Below, one piece after another: positions 46,559 through 55,373 of a stretch of DNA of 64,000 bases (positions within the stretch are counted from its first letter, which is position 1; each line of letters starts with the position of its first letter). This stretch comes from Propionicimonas sp. (GTDB taxonomy: Bacteria > Actinomycetota > Actinomycetes > Propionibacteriales > Propionibacteriaceae): contig NZ_JARKPQ010000108.1 in NCBI RefSeq assembly GCF_029975155.1, forward strand, positions 62,001 through 126,000, given 5' to 3'. A program made the translations under genes and the position numbers. The notes beneath the pieces were generated by a model. It did no database searches, had not been told where the DNA came from, and was given only the letters and a program-made list of their open reading frames with translations.

Positions 46559-48346
46559 GTGTTGCGCACCTCTGTCGGTCTGAAGCGGACCGTGATCCTC
46601 AGCGCGATCGCCCTGTGGGATGCGGCCGCCTGGATCGTCGCCACCTTCCTGCTGGCGCTGGCGAGGTTCGAGTTCGACGGCATGCGGGTGCCCTGGCCGA
46701 CGGTCGCCGGCTATGCGATCAGCTGTGCGGTACTGCAGCTGGTGTCGGGGGCGATGACCAGGGTGTACCGGGGCCGGCACATCGCGGGCAGCTACCGGGA
46801 GGCCGTCCACGTCGGCATCACGGTGGCCGTGATCGCCGTCGTCGTCGGCGGTGTGTGGATCTTCGCCTTCGGTGGCATACCGCGCAGCCTCGCCGTCACC
46901 GTCCCGCCCACCACCCTGATGCTGATGTCGCTGATCCGCATCGTCGTCCGGACCGGCCACAGCATGCGGATCCGGGCCAAGCAGCCGAAGGACGCCGAGC
47001 GGGTGCTGGTCTACGGGGCCGGGCACGGTGCCCGGATCCTGCATCGGATGCTCGCCGAGGACGTGCACGCGCCGTACGAGATCGTCGGCTTCGTCGATGA
47101 CGACGAGGGCAAGCTGCACCAGCAGATCGGCCGGGCCCGGGTGCTGGGCACGGGCGCCGACCTGCTGCGTGTCGTCGGACGGACGGGCGTGCACACCGTC
47201 ATCCTGGCCATCCCCAGTGCCCCCCAGGCCGTGCTGCGCAGCGTCAGCAAGCAGGTGGAGGACGCCGGGCTCACCCTGCTGATCCTGCCGAAGCTGGCTG
47301 ACATCGTCGGCCGGACGGTCGGCGTCACGTCCGTCCGCAGACTGCGGACGGAGGACCTCCTCGGCCGCGGCCAGGTGACCACCGACCTGCGGAGCATCGC
47401 CAGCTACCTCAACGGTCGGGTGGTCCTCGTCACGGGTGCGGGCGGCTCGATCGGGTCGGAGCTGTGCAGGCAGCTCGCGCAGCTGGGGCCGTCCTCGCTG
47501 GTCATGCTCGACCGCGACGAGTCGGCCCTGCACGCCGTCCAGCTCTCCATCTACGGCAAGGGCCTGCTGGACACCCGCGACATCGTGCTCTGCGACATAC
47601 GCGACCAGGACGCGCTGGAGCGCGCGTTCTTCGAGCACCGGCCGGAGGTCGTCTTCCACGCCGCGGCTCTGAAGCACCTGCCGATGCTGGAGAGCTACCC
47701 GACCGAGGCGTGGAAGACCAACGTGCTCGGCACCCTCAACGTGCTGGAAGCGTCCGCCCGGCACAACGTGGCCCGGTTCGTGAACATCTCCACGGACAAG
47801 GCCGCGGACCCGATCAGCGTGCTCGGCAAGTCCAAGCGGCTCGCGGAGGAGCTGACGTCGTCGTTCGCCGCGCGCACCGGGATGAACTACGTCTCGGTGA
47901 GGTTCGGCAACGTGCTGGGCTCCCGCGGCTCGGTGCTGCACACCTTCTACCGGCAGATCGAGGACGGTGGCCCGGTCACGGTCGTGCACCCCGACATCAC
48001 GCGCTACTTCATGACCATCCCGGAGGCCTGCCAGCTCACCATCCAGGCCGGCGCCATCGGGGAGCCCGGCGACGTGCTGGTGCTCGACATGGGCGAGCCG
48101 ATCCGCATCCTCGACGTCGCCCAGCAGATCATCCGGCGCTCCGGCCGCCAGGTGGACATCGTGTTCACGGGCCTGCGGCCGGGGGAGAAGCTGCACGAGT
48201 CGCTGTTCATGGACGGCGAGCAGCCCAGCAGCACCCAGCACCCGCTGATCTCGCGCGTGGCAGTCCCGCCCCGCGACCCCGACTCGCTGCGGGGCCTGAG
48301 CCCCGACGCCTTCCTCCTCCTGGGTCAGCCGGGCGGCACGTCGTGA
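46559..48346 (+). CDS. Membrane NDP-sugar 4,6-dehydratase (PglF/WbpM/CapD type)
   Basis: Probably converts UDP-GlcNAc to the 4-keto-6-deoxy sugar, the first step to bacillosamine-type sugars. It is 595 aa, with four N-terminal transmembrane helices (about 10-130), a first Rossmann domain (LVYGAGHGARILHRML, about 145) and an SDR domain beginning VVLVTGAGGSIGSELCRQL (about 285). Catalytic-region NISTDKAADPISVLGKSKR matches the family, in which the usual Tyr is replaced. GTG at 46559; TAAGCT near 46497 is only a weak -10. The stop overlaps the aminotransferase gene by 4 nt, so a shared pathway is likely. Confidence 0.88.
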   Translation: MLRTSVGLKRTVILSAIALWDAAAWIVATFLLALARFEFDGMRVPWPTVAGYAISCAVLQLVSGAMTRVYRGRHIAGSYREAVHVGITVAVIAVVVGGVWIFAFGGIPRSLAVTVPPTTLMLMSLIRIVVRTGHSMRIRAKQPKDAERVLVYGAGHGARILHRMLAEDVHAPYEIVGFVDDDEGKLHQQIGRARVLGTGADLLRVVGRTGVHTVILAIPSAPQAVLRSVSKQVEDAGLTLLILPKLADIVGRTVGVTSVRRLRTEDLLGRGQVTTDLRSIASYLNGRVVLVTGAGGSIGSELCRQLAQLGPSSLVMLDRDESALHAVQLSIYGKGLLDTRDIVLCDIRDQDALERAFFEHRPEVVFHAAALKHLPMLESYPTEAWKTNVLGTLNVLEASARHNVARFVNISTDKAADPISVLGKSKRLAEELTSSFAARTGMNYVSVRFGNVLGSRGSVLHTFYRQIEDGGPVTVVHPDITRYFMTIPEACQLTIQAGAIGEPGDVLVLDMGEPIRILDVAQQIIRRSGRQVDIVFTGLRPGEKLHESLFMDGEQPSSTQHPLISRVAVPPRDPDSLRGLSPDAFLLLGQPGGTS

Positions 48347-49476
48347 TCTACCTGTCCCCGCCGGACGTCACGGAGGCGGAGGAAGCGGCGCTCGTCCGGG
48401 CGATCCGGTCCGGCTGGGTGGCGCCACTGGGCCCGGAGGTCACGGCGTTCGAGGCCGAGGTGGCCGCCGCGACCGGACGAGCCCACGCCGTGGCGCTGTC
48501 CTCGGGGACGGCGGCCCTGCACCTCGGGCTGCTGCTGCTCGGCGTCCGTCCGGGGGACGTGGTGGTCTGCTCGTCGATGACGTTCGCCGCGACCGCGAAC
48601 GCGATCACCTACGTGGGCGCGGAGCCCTGGTTCGTGGACGCCGACGCCTCGGCGAACCTGAATCCCGACCTGCTCCGGCAGGCGCTGGCCACGGCCGACG
48701 CGGAGGGCCGCAGGGTGGGCGCCGTCGTCCCGGTGGACCTCTTCGGCCACGTCGTCGACCACGACCGGATCGACCCGATCGCGGCTGCGGCCGGAGTGCC
48801 ACTGCTCTGCGATGCGGCGGAGTCGCTCGGCGCGACGTACGCCGGCCGGCCGTCCGGCAGCTTCGGCGAGCTGGCGGCGCTCTCGTTCAACGGCAACAAG
48901 GTGATCACCACCTCCGGTGGCGGGGCGCTGCTCACCGACGACGCCGCGGTCGCCGAACGTGCGCGCTACCTCGCCACCCAGGCACGGCAGCCCGCGCGGC
49001 ACTACGAGCACACCGAGGTGGGCTACAACTACCGTCTCTCGAACCTCCTGGCCGCGCTCGGCCGCGCGCAGCTGGCGAGGCTGGACGCGATGGTCGCGCG
49101 GCGGCGGGAGATCCGGCTGCGCTACCGGGAACTGCTCGGCGGCCTGCCGGGGGTGCGGTTCCTCGGCCAGCCGGAGGCCGAGGCCGGCGCGACCACGGAC
49201 AACTACTGGCTGACGTCGATTCTCGTCGAGCCCGACCTCGCCGGGTTCAGCAGCGAGCAACTCGGCGCCGCGCTGACGGCAGCCGGCATCGAGTCGCGAC
49301 CGTTGTGGAAGCCGCTGCACCTGCAGCCGGTGTTCGCCGGCGCGCGGGCGGAGCTGGACGGCACCGGACAGTGGCTGTTCGAGCACGGCCTTTCGCTGCC
49401 GAGCGGCTCCGCGCTGACCGACGACCAGCTGGACACTGTCATCGGGGTGCTGGCCAAGGTGGTGGCCAGTGCCTAG
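48343..49476 (+). CDS. DegT/DnrJ/EryC1 sugar aminotransferase (PglE-like)
   Basis: PLP enzyme expected to transaminate the C4 keto sugar made by the upstream dehydratase. It is 377 aa. SGWVAPLGPEVTAFEAEVA and ALSSGTAALHLGL lie at the N-terminus, DAAESLGATYAGRPSG carries the cofactor-contacting Asp, and LSFNGNKVITTSGGGAL carries the lysine that binds PLP. GTG at 48343 overlaps the previous stop by 4 nt. Assignment to the PglE step, rather than another sugar transaminase, rests on the four-gene order with PglC- and PglD-like genes. Confidence 0.87.
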   Translation: MIYLSPPDVTEAEEAALVRAIRSGWVAPLGPEVTAFEAEVAAATGRAHAVALSSGTAALHLGLLLLGVRPGDVVVCSSMTFAATANAITYVGAEPWFVDADASANLNPDLLRQALATADAEGRRVGAVVPVDLFGHVVDHDRIDPIAAAAGVPLLCDAAESLGATYAGRPSGSFGELAALSFNGNKVITTSGGGALLTDDAAVAERARYLATQARQPARHYEHTEVGYNYRLSNLLAALGRAQLARLDAMVARRREIRLRYRELLGGLPGVRFLGQPEAEAGATTDNYWLTSILVEPDLAGFSSEQLGAALTAAGIESRPLWKPLHLQPVFAGARAELDGTGQWLFEHGLSLPSGSALTDDQLDTVIGVLAKVVASA

Positions 49477-50065
49477 CCGCTACCCCGAGCTGAAACGGCG
49501 ACTCGACCTGGTCGCCGGACTGGCACTGCTCGCGGTGAGTCTTCCCGTCCAGGCCGCGGTGGCTGTCGCCGTCGCGGTCGACCTCGGTCGCCCGGTGTTG
49601 TTCCGGCAGGTGCGCACGGGCCTGCGGGGTGAGTCGTTCACGCTGCTGAAGTTCCGCACCATGCGTCCGGGGAGCGCGGAGGACGGCCAGCGGCTCACCG
49701 GCGTCGGCCGGTTCCTGCGTCGGACCAGCCTGGACGAACTGCCCAGCCTGGTGAACGTCGTGCGCGGCGAGCTGAGCCTGGTGGGCCCGCGTCCGCTGCT
49801 GCCGGAGTACCTGCCGCTGTACGACGCCGAGCAGCGGCGCCGCCACGACGTGCGGCCCGGCATCACGGGCCTCGCGCAGGTCAGTGGCCGCAACCTGCTG
49901 TCGTGGCAGGACCAGTTCCGCCTCGACGTGCGCTACGTCGACACGATGAGCGCCCGGCTGGACGCCTGGATCCTGCTGCGGACGATCGGCAAGGTGTTCG
50001 TCCAGGAGGGCATCGCCGCGGCCGGGGAACCGACCCGGTCGAAGTTCACCGGGAGCGGGCGATGA
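49469..50065 (+). CDS. Phosphoglycosyl transferase (PglC-like sugar transferase)
   Basis: Transfers a phospho-sugar to undecaprenyl phosphate, starting glycan assembly. It is 198 aa, close to monotopic PglC. RRLDLVAGLALLAVSLPVQA is the re-entrant membrane helix, LLKFRTMRPGS and RRTSLDELPSLVNVVRGELS (with the catalytic Asp-Glu pair) are followed by LVGPRPLLPEYL and PGITGLAQVSGRN. The short length and lack of extra helices favour PglC over WbaP types. GTG at 49469 overlaps the aminotransferase end by 8 nt. Confidence 0.9.
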   Translation: MPSRYPELKRRLDLVAGLALLAVSLPVQAAVAVAVAVDLGRPVLFRQVRTGLRGESFTLLKFRTMRPGSAEDGQRLTGVGRFLRRTSLDELPSLVNVVRGELSLVGPRPLLPEYLPLYDAEQRRRHDVRPGITGLAQVSGRNLLSWQDQFRLDVRYVDTMSARLDAWILLRTIGKVFVQEGIAAAGEPTRSKFTGSGR

Positions 50066-50709
50066 AACCGCTGGTGGTCGTCGGTGCGTCCGGATTCGGC
50101 CGCGAGACCCTGGACGTGATCGCGGCGATCGACCGTGCGGGGACGGGGGAGTGGGACCTGCGCGGCGTGGTGGACGACGGCCCCTCGCCGGCCAACCTGG
50201 ACCGGCTGGCCGCGCGGGGCGTACGGCATCTCGGCAGCCTGGACGACGTCGTCGCCCGGCCTGTTGCGGAGTGGTTCGCCGTCGGCATCGGTGCGCCGGC
50301 CGTCCGCGAGCGGATCGCGGCGCGCCTGGCCGCCGCCGGACTGCGGGCAGCCACCCTCGTGCACCCGTCGGCGACGATCGGGGAGTGCACGAGGCTCGGC
50401 GCGGGCACGGTGGTCTGTGCCGGCGTCGCGGTGTCGACCAATGTCGAGACCGGCGAGCACGTGCACCTGAATCCCCACGCCACGATCGGTCACGACGCCC
50501 GCCTGGACGCATACGTCTCGGTCAACCCGGGTGCGATCGTCTCGGGCGACTGCCATATCGGCACCCGCTGCCTCATCGGCGCCGGCGCCGTGGTGCTGCA
50601 GGGCCTCAACGTCGGCCCCGACACCGTGATCGGTGCCGCCGCCTGCCTGACAAGGAACGCCCCGCCCGGGGTGGTCGCCAAGGGCGTCCCCGCCCGCTGG
50701 ACGGACTGA
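50062..50709 (+). CDS. Sugar O/N-acetyltransferase, PglD-like
   Basis: Predicted to acetylate the 4-amino sugar to a UDP-diacetylbacillosamine-type product. It is 215 aa, with an N-terminal Rossmann-like domain (VVVGASGFGRETLDVI) and a C-terminal left-handed beta helix of hexapeptide repeats ending GVVAKGVPARW. The active histidine is likely in LNPHATIGHDARLD. Fold and position beside PglF-, PglE- and PglC-like genes match the Campylobacter set; NeuD-type sialic acid acetylases are the alternative. ATGA overlap with the previous gene. Confidence 0.87.
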   Translation: MKPLVVVGASGFGRETLDVIAAIDRAGTGEWDLRGVVDDGPSPANLDRLAARGVRHLGSLDDVVARPVAEWFAVGIGAPAVRERIAARLAAAGLRAATLVHPSATIGECTRLGAGTVVCAGVAVSTNVETGEHVHLNPHATIGHDARLDAYVSVNPGAIVSGDCHIGTRCLIGAGAVVLQGLNVGPDTVIGAAACLTRNAPPGVVAKGVPARWTD

Positions 50710-50746
50710 GTCCCCGATCCAGCCCGGAGAGCCACGACCACCGGTC

Positions 50747-50870
50747 CCCTGAGGAGCCGTCCGGCGACGTACGAGCCGGTCGGCGTCACGAAGGGCCCCC
50801 GACCCGAGCCGTCCAACAGCGCTCAGCCTGCGTCCAGCGTCTCGACGCGCTCGACGAGCGCGTCAGCGGG
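50747..50870. repeat. Family C and B elements downstream of the PglD-like gene
   Basis: CCCTGAGGAGCCGTCCGGCG ... GTCACGAAGGG (50749-50795) is a family C element with a long inner stem. CGTCTCGACGCGCTCGACGA near 50839 is a degenerate B element. They lie between convergent genes. Confidence 0.7.
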
Positions 50871-50878
50871 TCCAGGCC

Positions 50879-52186
50879 TCAGTTGACCGTGACGCTCGCT
50901 CCCTTGGCGTAGACCTTGCCCTTCTTGTTCCCGCTCAGATTGGTACCGGTGAGCACCACGCCGGTCACGCCCTTGTCGGCGTAGACGCCGTAGCGGTGCT
51001 TGGTGACGATGGCGCCGCCAGTGACCTGCACGTTGCTGCCCTGCTTGATTCGCAGGCCGTCGTACTTGTACTTCTTCTTCCTGGAGTTGTACTTGATCGT
51101 CGAATTCTGCAGTCGCAGGCTGCTGACCGCGCTCTGGACGATCACGCCGTCGAGCAGGTTGCCGACGACCGCCAGCCCGTTGAGGTTGACGCTGCCCCTG
51201 ACCGGAGCGTTCGCGTCCTGCGCCTCACTCCGCTTGCCGAGGACGTACACGCCGTACTTGTTGCCCGACGACGTGCCACCGGTGACCGTGACCAGCCGCG
51301 GCCGCAGCAAGGCGATACCTGCGGCGGAGGAGTCCTTCTTCGAACGACCGTTGTTGCTGTACGAACAGTTCAGAAGGGTGATCCCGGTCTCGGGGGTCAG
51401 GCTGGAACTCTGCTGCATCACCGCAAGGAAGCCGCGGCCAGCGTTGCTGTAGAACCGGCAGCCGCTGAACAGGATGTTGTCGATCACAGAGGCGTCCTGG
51501 CCCGGGATCGGGTGCGGTTCGATCACGACGCCGGCCTCGGGAGCCTCGCCCTTGTTGCTGTAGAACTTGGAGCCGGTGCAGGTGAAACCGTTGCACGAAG
51601 TGATGGCGAGACCGGCCCGGGCATTGCTGTAGCACTTGACTCCCGTCACCGTGACGTTCGTGCACGGCGCGGTGTTGGTGCCGATGTAGATGCCGTCGCC
51701 TTTCGCGTTCTTGGCACTGAGGTTCTGCAGCCTCACATTCTGCGAACCGTGGACGCGAATGGCATGGCGCCACTCGGTCTTCTTCTTCTCAAGCTTCTTG
51801 TAACCGTCCCAGGTGCCGCCGTTGACCGTGACGTCGACAGCGTTCTCGATCTGCAGCAGCGCGGTGTTGGTGCCGCGCATGTTCAGCAGGAGGGTCGCAC
51901 CCGTCGCTTCGAGGTAGACCCCTGAGGGCACGTAGATCGGCTTGGTGCACTTGTAGGCGGTCTTGCTCTTGATGACCGTGACCTTACGGATCGGGCCCCC
52001 GGGGGTGTAGGGGCCCAGCGTCTTCAGGGCGTCGCCGAGCTTGTCTCCGCGCACGGTGAGCGTGGGCACGATCTCCGCGGCCGGACGGACGACCGGGGCG
52101 GCGATCGCGCGACCGAAGGGGGTCATCACGACTGCGCCTGCGGCGATTGCGGATGTGGTAATGAACTGGCGGCGAGTCACGGTCAT
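50879..52186 (-). CDS. Tat-exported right-handed beta-helix protein
   Basis: A 435-aa exported protein. The N-terminus MTVTRRQFITTSAIAAGAVV is a twin-arginine signal with cleavage near AIAAP. Repeated VTVNGGTWDG, VRLQNLSAKNAKGDGIYIG, VTGVKCYSNARAGLAI-type coils indicate a parallel beta helix (pectate lyase or epimerase fold). No catalytic triad could be assigned by eye. It is paralogous to the lipoprotein at 56638-58017: both have TEW(R/K)HAIRV and AKGDGIY(I/V)G. ATG at 52186 starts the signal; the track's longer ORF is not used. Codon use is less GC-rich and lysine-rich near the C-terminus. Confidence 0.82.
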   Translation of the reverse strand: MTVTRRQFITTSAIAAGAVVMTPFGRAIAAPVVRPAAEIVPTLTVRGDKLGDALKTLGPYTPGGPIRKVTVIKSKTAYKCTKPIYVPSGVYLEATGATLLLNMRGTNTALLQIENAVDVTVNGGTWDGYKKLEKKKTEWRHAIRVHGSQNVRLQNLSAKNAKGDGIYIGTNTAPCTNVTVTGVKCYSNARAGLAITSCNGFTCTGSKFYSNKGEAPEAGVVIEPHPIPGQDASVIDNILFSGCRFYSNAGRGFLAVMQQSSSLTPETGITLLNCSYSNNGRSKKDSSAAGIALLRPRLVTVTGGTSSGNKYGVYVLGKRSEAQDANAPVRGSVNLNGLAVVGNLLDGVIVQSAVSSLRLQNSTIKYNSRKKKYKYDGLRIKQGSNVQVTGGAIVTKHRYGVYADKGVTGVVLTGTNLSGNKKGKVYAKGASVTVN

Positions 52187-52229
52187 GCGTCGATCTTCCC
52201 AATTCCCGCGCGGACCGGCAAACCGTGAC

Positions 52230-53285
52230 TCAACCTCCGGTCGACGGTTCGATTCCGACGGCCGCGCACCAGACCGGCGCCCAGACCGCGAACGAGTAGT
52301 GCCGGGCCACCGCGTCCAGGGCGCGGCGGCCGAGATCGGCCCGGACGGACTCGGGGGCATCCAGCAGCGCTCCCAGCGCCTCTTCCCAGTCGCCGGTGAC
52401 GCTGCTCCCGCCGAACCGCTCCAGCGCCAGCCGGTTCGCTCCCACCGGAGAACCGGCCATCGGCAGGCCCGTGGCCGCGTACTGCAGCAGCTTGTACGCG
52501 CACTTGCCGCGGGCGAACGGCGTGTCCGGCAGCGGGGCCACCGCGATGTCGGCCTGCTGGAGTTCCACGGCCACGGTGTCCTCCCGCCACGGCACGTACC
52601 GGACCCACGGACGGTCGCCGAAGCCGGCGTTGGGCCGTCCGGTGCTGATCACCCGGAGTTCGATCCCGTACCGGCGTTCGAGCCGGTCCAGCGCGGGCAG
52701 CAGGTCCAGCAGGTAGGCCTCGGTCGATCCCGACCCGAGCCAGACGATCCGTGGCCGCTCGGCGAGCGTCCAGCTCGACTTGGGACGGTAGGCGCCGGGC
52801 TCCACACACGACGGGACGACCACCACCTCGTCGCTGTACCGGCCGGCTTCCTCGGCCAGCGTGTCGTTCCCGGCGATCACGACGTCGGCGGCGCGTGCAC
52901 AGGCCGCGAATTTCGCCGGTGCCGCGGAGATCCGGTCCCGCCACGAGAGGGACAGGTACACGGCGTCGTCCACGTCGTAGGCCGAATGCGCCGCCTCGCG
53001 CAGCAGCCGGGCCTCCACCGTCCCGCGGCTGAACGGGCTGGCCGAGCGGGACAGGAGCACCCGCTGGCCGCCGACGTCCAGCCGGCGAAGCTCCCGCTCC
53101 GCCGCGACCACGGCCGGGAGGTGGCCCAGGATCGTCCCCGGCCGCGCGTTCGGCAGCCCCGCGTGGCACTGGGCGCGGACGGAGAGCCCGAGGTGGTCGA
53201 ACCAGTCGTACAGACGCACCCGGGTGCTGCCGGCCTGCCGGGAGTAGCTCGACACGGCGATCAGCGCGGGCGCCGGGCCGCTCAC
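52230..53285 (-). CDS. Glycosyltransferase, GT4-like
   Basis: Cytoplasmic glycosyltransferase of 351 aa, presumably adding a sugar to the lipid-linked repeat unit. The C-terminal GT-B domain shows PRIVWLGSGSTEAYLLDLLP, ADIAVAPLPDTPFARGKCAY and KLLQYAATGLPMAGSPVGAN, the usual donor-site region. No membrane helices. GTG at 53285 overlaps the epimerase stop by 4 nt; the long ORF in the track extends back over that gene. Donor and acceptor are unknown. The beta-helix gene follows 43 nt downstream. Confidence 0.83.
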   Translation of the reverse strand: MSGPAPALIAVSSYSRQAGSTRVRLYDWFDHLGLSVRAQCHAGLPNARPGTILGHLPAVVAAERELRRLDVGGQRVLLSRSASPFSRGTVEARLLREAAHSAYDVDDAVYLSLSWRDRISAAPAKFAACARAADVVIAGNDTLAEEAGRYSDEVVVVPSCVEPGAYRPKSSWTLAERPRIVWLGSGSTEAYLLDLLPALDRLERRYGIELRVISTGRPNAGFGDRPWVRYVPWREDTVAVELQQADIAVAPLPDTPFARGKCAYKLLQYAATGLPMAGSPVGANRLALERFGGSSVTGDWEEALGALLDAPESVRADLGRRALDAVARHYSFAVWAPVWCAAVGIEPSTGG

Positions 53286-54205
53286 CGGCTCTGGAACCAC
53301 TCGAGCGTCCTGGCCAGCCCGGTGGTCAGCGGCACCGGCCGGATATCGGGGAACAGCGCGCGCAGCGAGGTCGAGTCGGCCTCCGAGTGCCGCACGTCGC
53401 CCGGTCGCGACGGACGGTGCTCGACCTCCAGGTCTCTGCCCAGCAGCCGGCCGAGTTCCGCGACCAGTTGGGTGAGCGAGGTGTTGGTGCCGAACGCGAG
53501 GTTCACCGGTTCGGGGTGGGTGACCCGGCGCGCAACCGCCTCCAGCAGCGTCCGGCACACGGTCTCGACGAAGGTGAAGTCGCGCGAGGCCAGGCCGTCG
53601 CCGTTGACCGGCAGCGGCTCGCCGCGCAGTGCTGCGTCGATGAAGATCGGGATCACCGCCGCGTAGGCGTGGCCGGCGCGCTGCCCGGGACCGTAGACGT
53701 TGAAGAAGCGGAACGCCAGCGTGGACAGGCCGAACGACTGCTGGTAGGCGAGCGCGTACTGCTCGGTGGCGAGCTTGGTCACCGCGTACGGGCTGAGCGG
53801 GCGCACCCACTCGCGCTCGTGCTTGGGCTGGGCGGGATTCATCCCGTAGACGGACGAGGAGGACGCCACCACGGCATGGCCGACCCCCGCGTGCCGGGCG
53901 GCCTCAAGGACGGCGAGGGTGCCGGTGGCGTTGGCATGGTGGGTGGCGAACGGGTCGGCGATGCTGCGCGGCACGCTGCCGAGCGCGGCCAGGTGGATGA
54001 CCGAGTCCATCCCGGCCACCGCAGCGGCCAGGCCGTCGCGGTCGAGGATGGACGTCTCGACGAACCGCAGGTCGAGCCCGGCGAGGTTGTCGCTGTAGCC
54101 CGTCGACAGGTCGTCGATCACGGTCACCTCGTGGCCCTCGGCGAGCGCGAGCCGGGCCAGATTGGCGCCGATGAACCCGGCACCGCCCGTGATCAGGAGT
54201 TTCAC
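53282..54205 (-). CDS. NAD-dependent sugar epimerase (UDP-GlcNAc/Glc 4-epimerase type)
   Basis: Extended SDR enzyme of 307 aa. KLLITGGAGFIGANLARLAL is the NAD fold, and SSSSVYGMNPAQP with SPYAVTKLATEQYAL carry the Ser and YxxxK catalytic residues. ALGSVPRSIADPFATHHAN resembles WbpP/TviC epimerases, which make UDP-GalNAc-type sugars, so it may supply that donor. Closely packed with the flanking glycosyltransferases (overlap 4 nt, gap 12 nt). Confidence 0.88.
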   Translation of the reverse strand: MKLLITGGAGFIGANLARLALAEGHEVTVIDDLSTGYSDNLAGLDLRFVETSILDRDGLAAAVAGMDSVIHLAALGSVPRSIADPFATHHANATGTLAVLEAARHAGVGHAVVASSSSVYGMNPAQPKHEREWVRPLSPYAVTKLATEQYALAYQQSFGLSTLAFRFFNVYGPGQRAGHAYAAVIPIFIDAALRGEPLPVNGDGLASRDFTFVETVCRTLLEAVARRVTHPEPVNLAFGTNTSLTQLVAELGRLLGRDLEVEHRPSRPGDVRHSEADSTSLRALFPDIRPVPLTTGLARTLEWFQSR

Positions 54206-54217
54206 GCCGCCCTCGCC

Positions 54218-55366
54218 TCACATCGTCCGTGCATCAGGGTGTGCAACGCCTCGCATGGTAGCGGCGACGCCCGCCCAGATCCGCTCCGGCCGGAAGTCGC
54301 GGACGGCGCGCTCCCGCGCGGCCTCACCGAGCCGGGCACGCTCGTCGGGGGCAGCGGCCAGCCGGTCGATCGCCGCGGCCAGCGCCGTGGCGTCCCCGAC
54401 GCCGACGGTGAGCCCCGTCACCCCGTCGACGACGGCGTCCACCGCACCGGTCGCGTCCGTCGCGATCGCCGGGACGCCGGCCGCCGCCGCCTCGAGCACG
54501 ACGTTGGGGAAGCCCTCCCGCAGCGTGGGCAGGCACAGCACGTCCATCGCGGCGTAGTACGGCCAGACGTCGTCCGTCCACGGGACGTGCACCACGGCGA
54601 GCCCGCCGGCCTCCAGGGCGGACGCGATCCCGGGGTCGTCCAGACTGCCCACCAGCAGCAGCGTCGGCTTCGCATCGGCCGTCGCGGCACCCGCCAGCAG
54701 GCTGTCGATGCCCTTGTCGGCGACCAGCCGGCCGACGTAGCCGACCACGAGGCGGTCGACCGGCAGGCCCAGCGACTCCCGCAGCCCCGCGGCGCGGGCC
54801 ACGGCCACCCGCGCGGCGATGTCCTGCGCCGCCACGCCGTTGCTGCTGCCGTCGCCGATCAGCAGCACCCGCCGGCGTCCCAGCAGGCGGTGCCCGCGCA
54901 GGGCGGTGCCCAGGCTGCGGCTGACGACCACCACATCGGTGGAGAGCGCGATGGCGAGCCGCTCGGCGAGCCACAGCAGCCACCGGCCCGGTCCGGACGC
55001 GCCCTCGAGCCGCAGCCCGCGCACCACGTAGACGCGCCGGGGTACCCGCGCCAGCCATGCGGCGACCGACCCGAGCAGGGCGGCCTTGGGCGTGCTCACG
55101 TTGGTCACGTCCGGACGCAGGGCGCGCAGCAGCCGCAGCCAGCTGCGCAGGGCGGCCAGGTCGCGCAGCGGGCTCATCGATCGGCTCATCGCCAGCGGGT
55201 GTGGCGTGAACCCTTCGCGCGCGGCGGCGGCGTCGAGCGCCGCGTCCGGCGAGCAGGCCACGTGCACGTCCCAGCCCTGGTCCCGCAGCCAGCCCAGCTG
55301 TCCCCGCAGCAGCGTCTGGACGCTGGTGGCCACGGTGACGCCGTAGAGCACGGTGGGAGCGGGCAT
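54218..55366 (-). CDS. Glycosyltransferase, GT4, PglA-like
   Basis: 382-aa GT-B enzyme. The N-terminus VATSVQTLLRGQLGWLRDQG with SRSMSPLRDLAALRSWLRLL and NVSTPKAALLGSVAAWL strongly recall PglA-type HexNAc transferases that extend undecaprenyl-PP-diNAcBac. The C-terminal donor site is LREGFPNVVLEAAAAGVPAI. This supports the idea that the locus assembles a Pgl-like glycan. ATG at 55366, 7 nt after the dehydrogenase stop. Confidence 0.87.
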   Translation of the reverse strand: MPAPTVLYGVTVATSVQTLLRGQLGWLRDQGWDVHVACSPDAALDAAAAREGFTPHPLAMSRSMSPLRDLAALRSWLRLLRALRPDVTNVSTPKAALLGSVAAWLARVPRRVYVVRGLRLEGASGPGRWLLWLAERLAIALSTDVVVVSRSLGTALRGHRLLGRRRVLLIGDGSSNGVAAQDIAARVAVARAAGLRESLGLPVDRLVVGYVGRLVADKGIDSLLAGAATADAKPTLLLVGSLDDPGIASALEAGGLAVVHVPWTDDVWPYYAAMDVLCLPTLREGFPNVVLEAAAAGVPAIATDATGAVDAVVDGVTGLTVGVGDATALAAAIDRLAAAPDERARLGEAARERAVRDFRPERIWAGVAATMRGVAHPDARTM

Positions 55367-55373
55367 GGCCGGT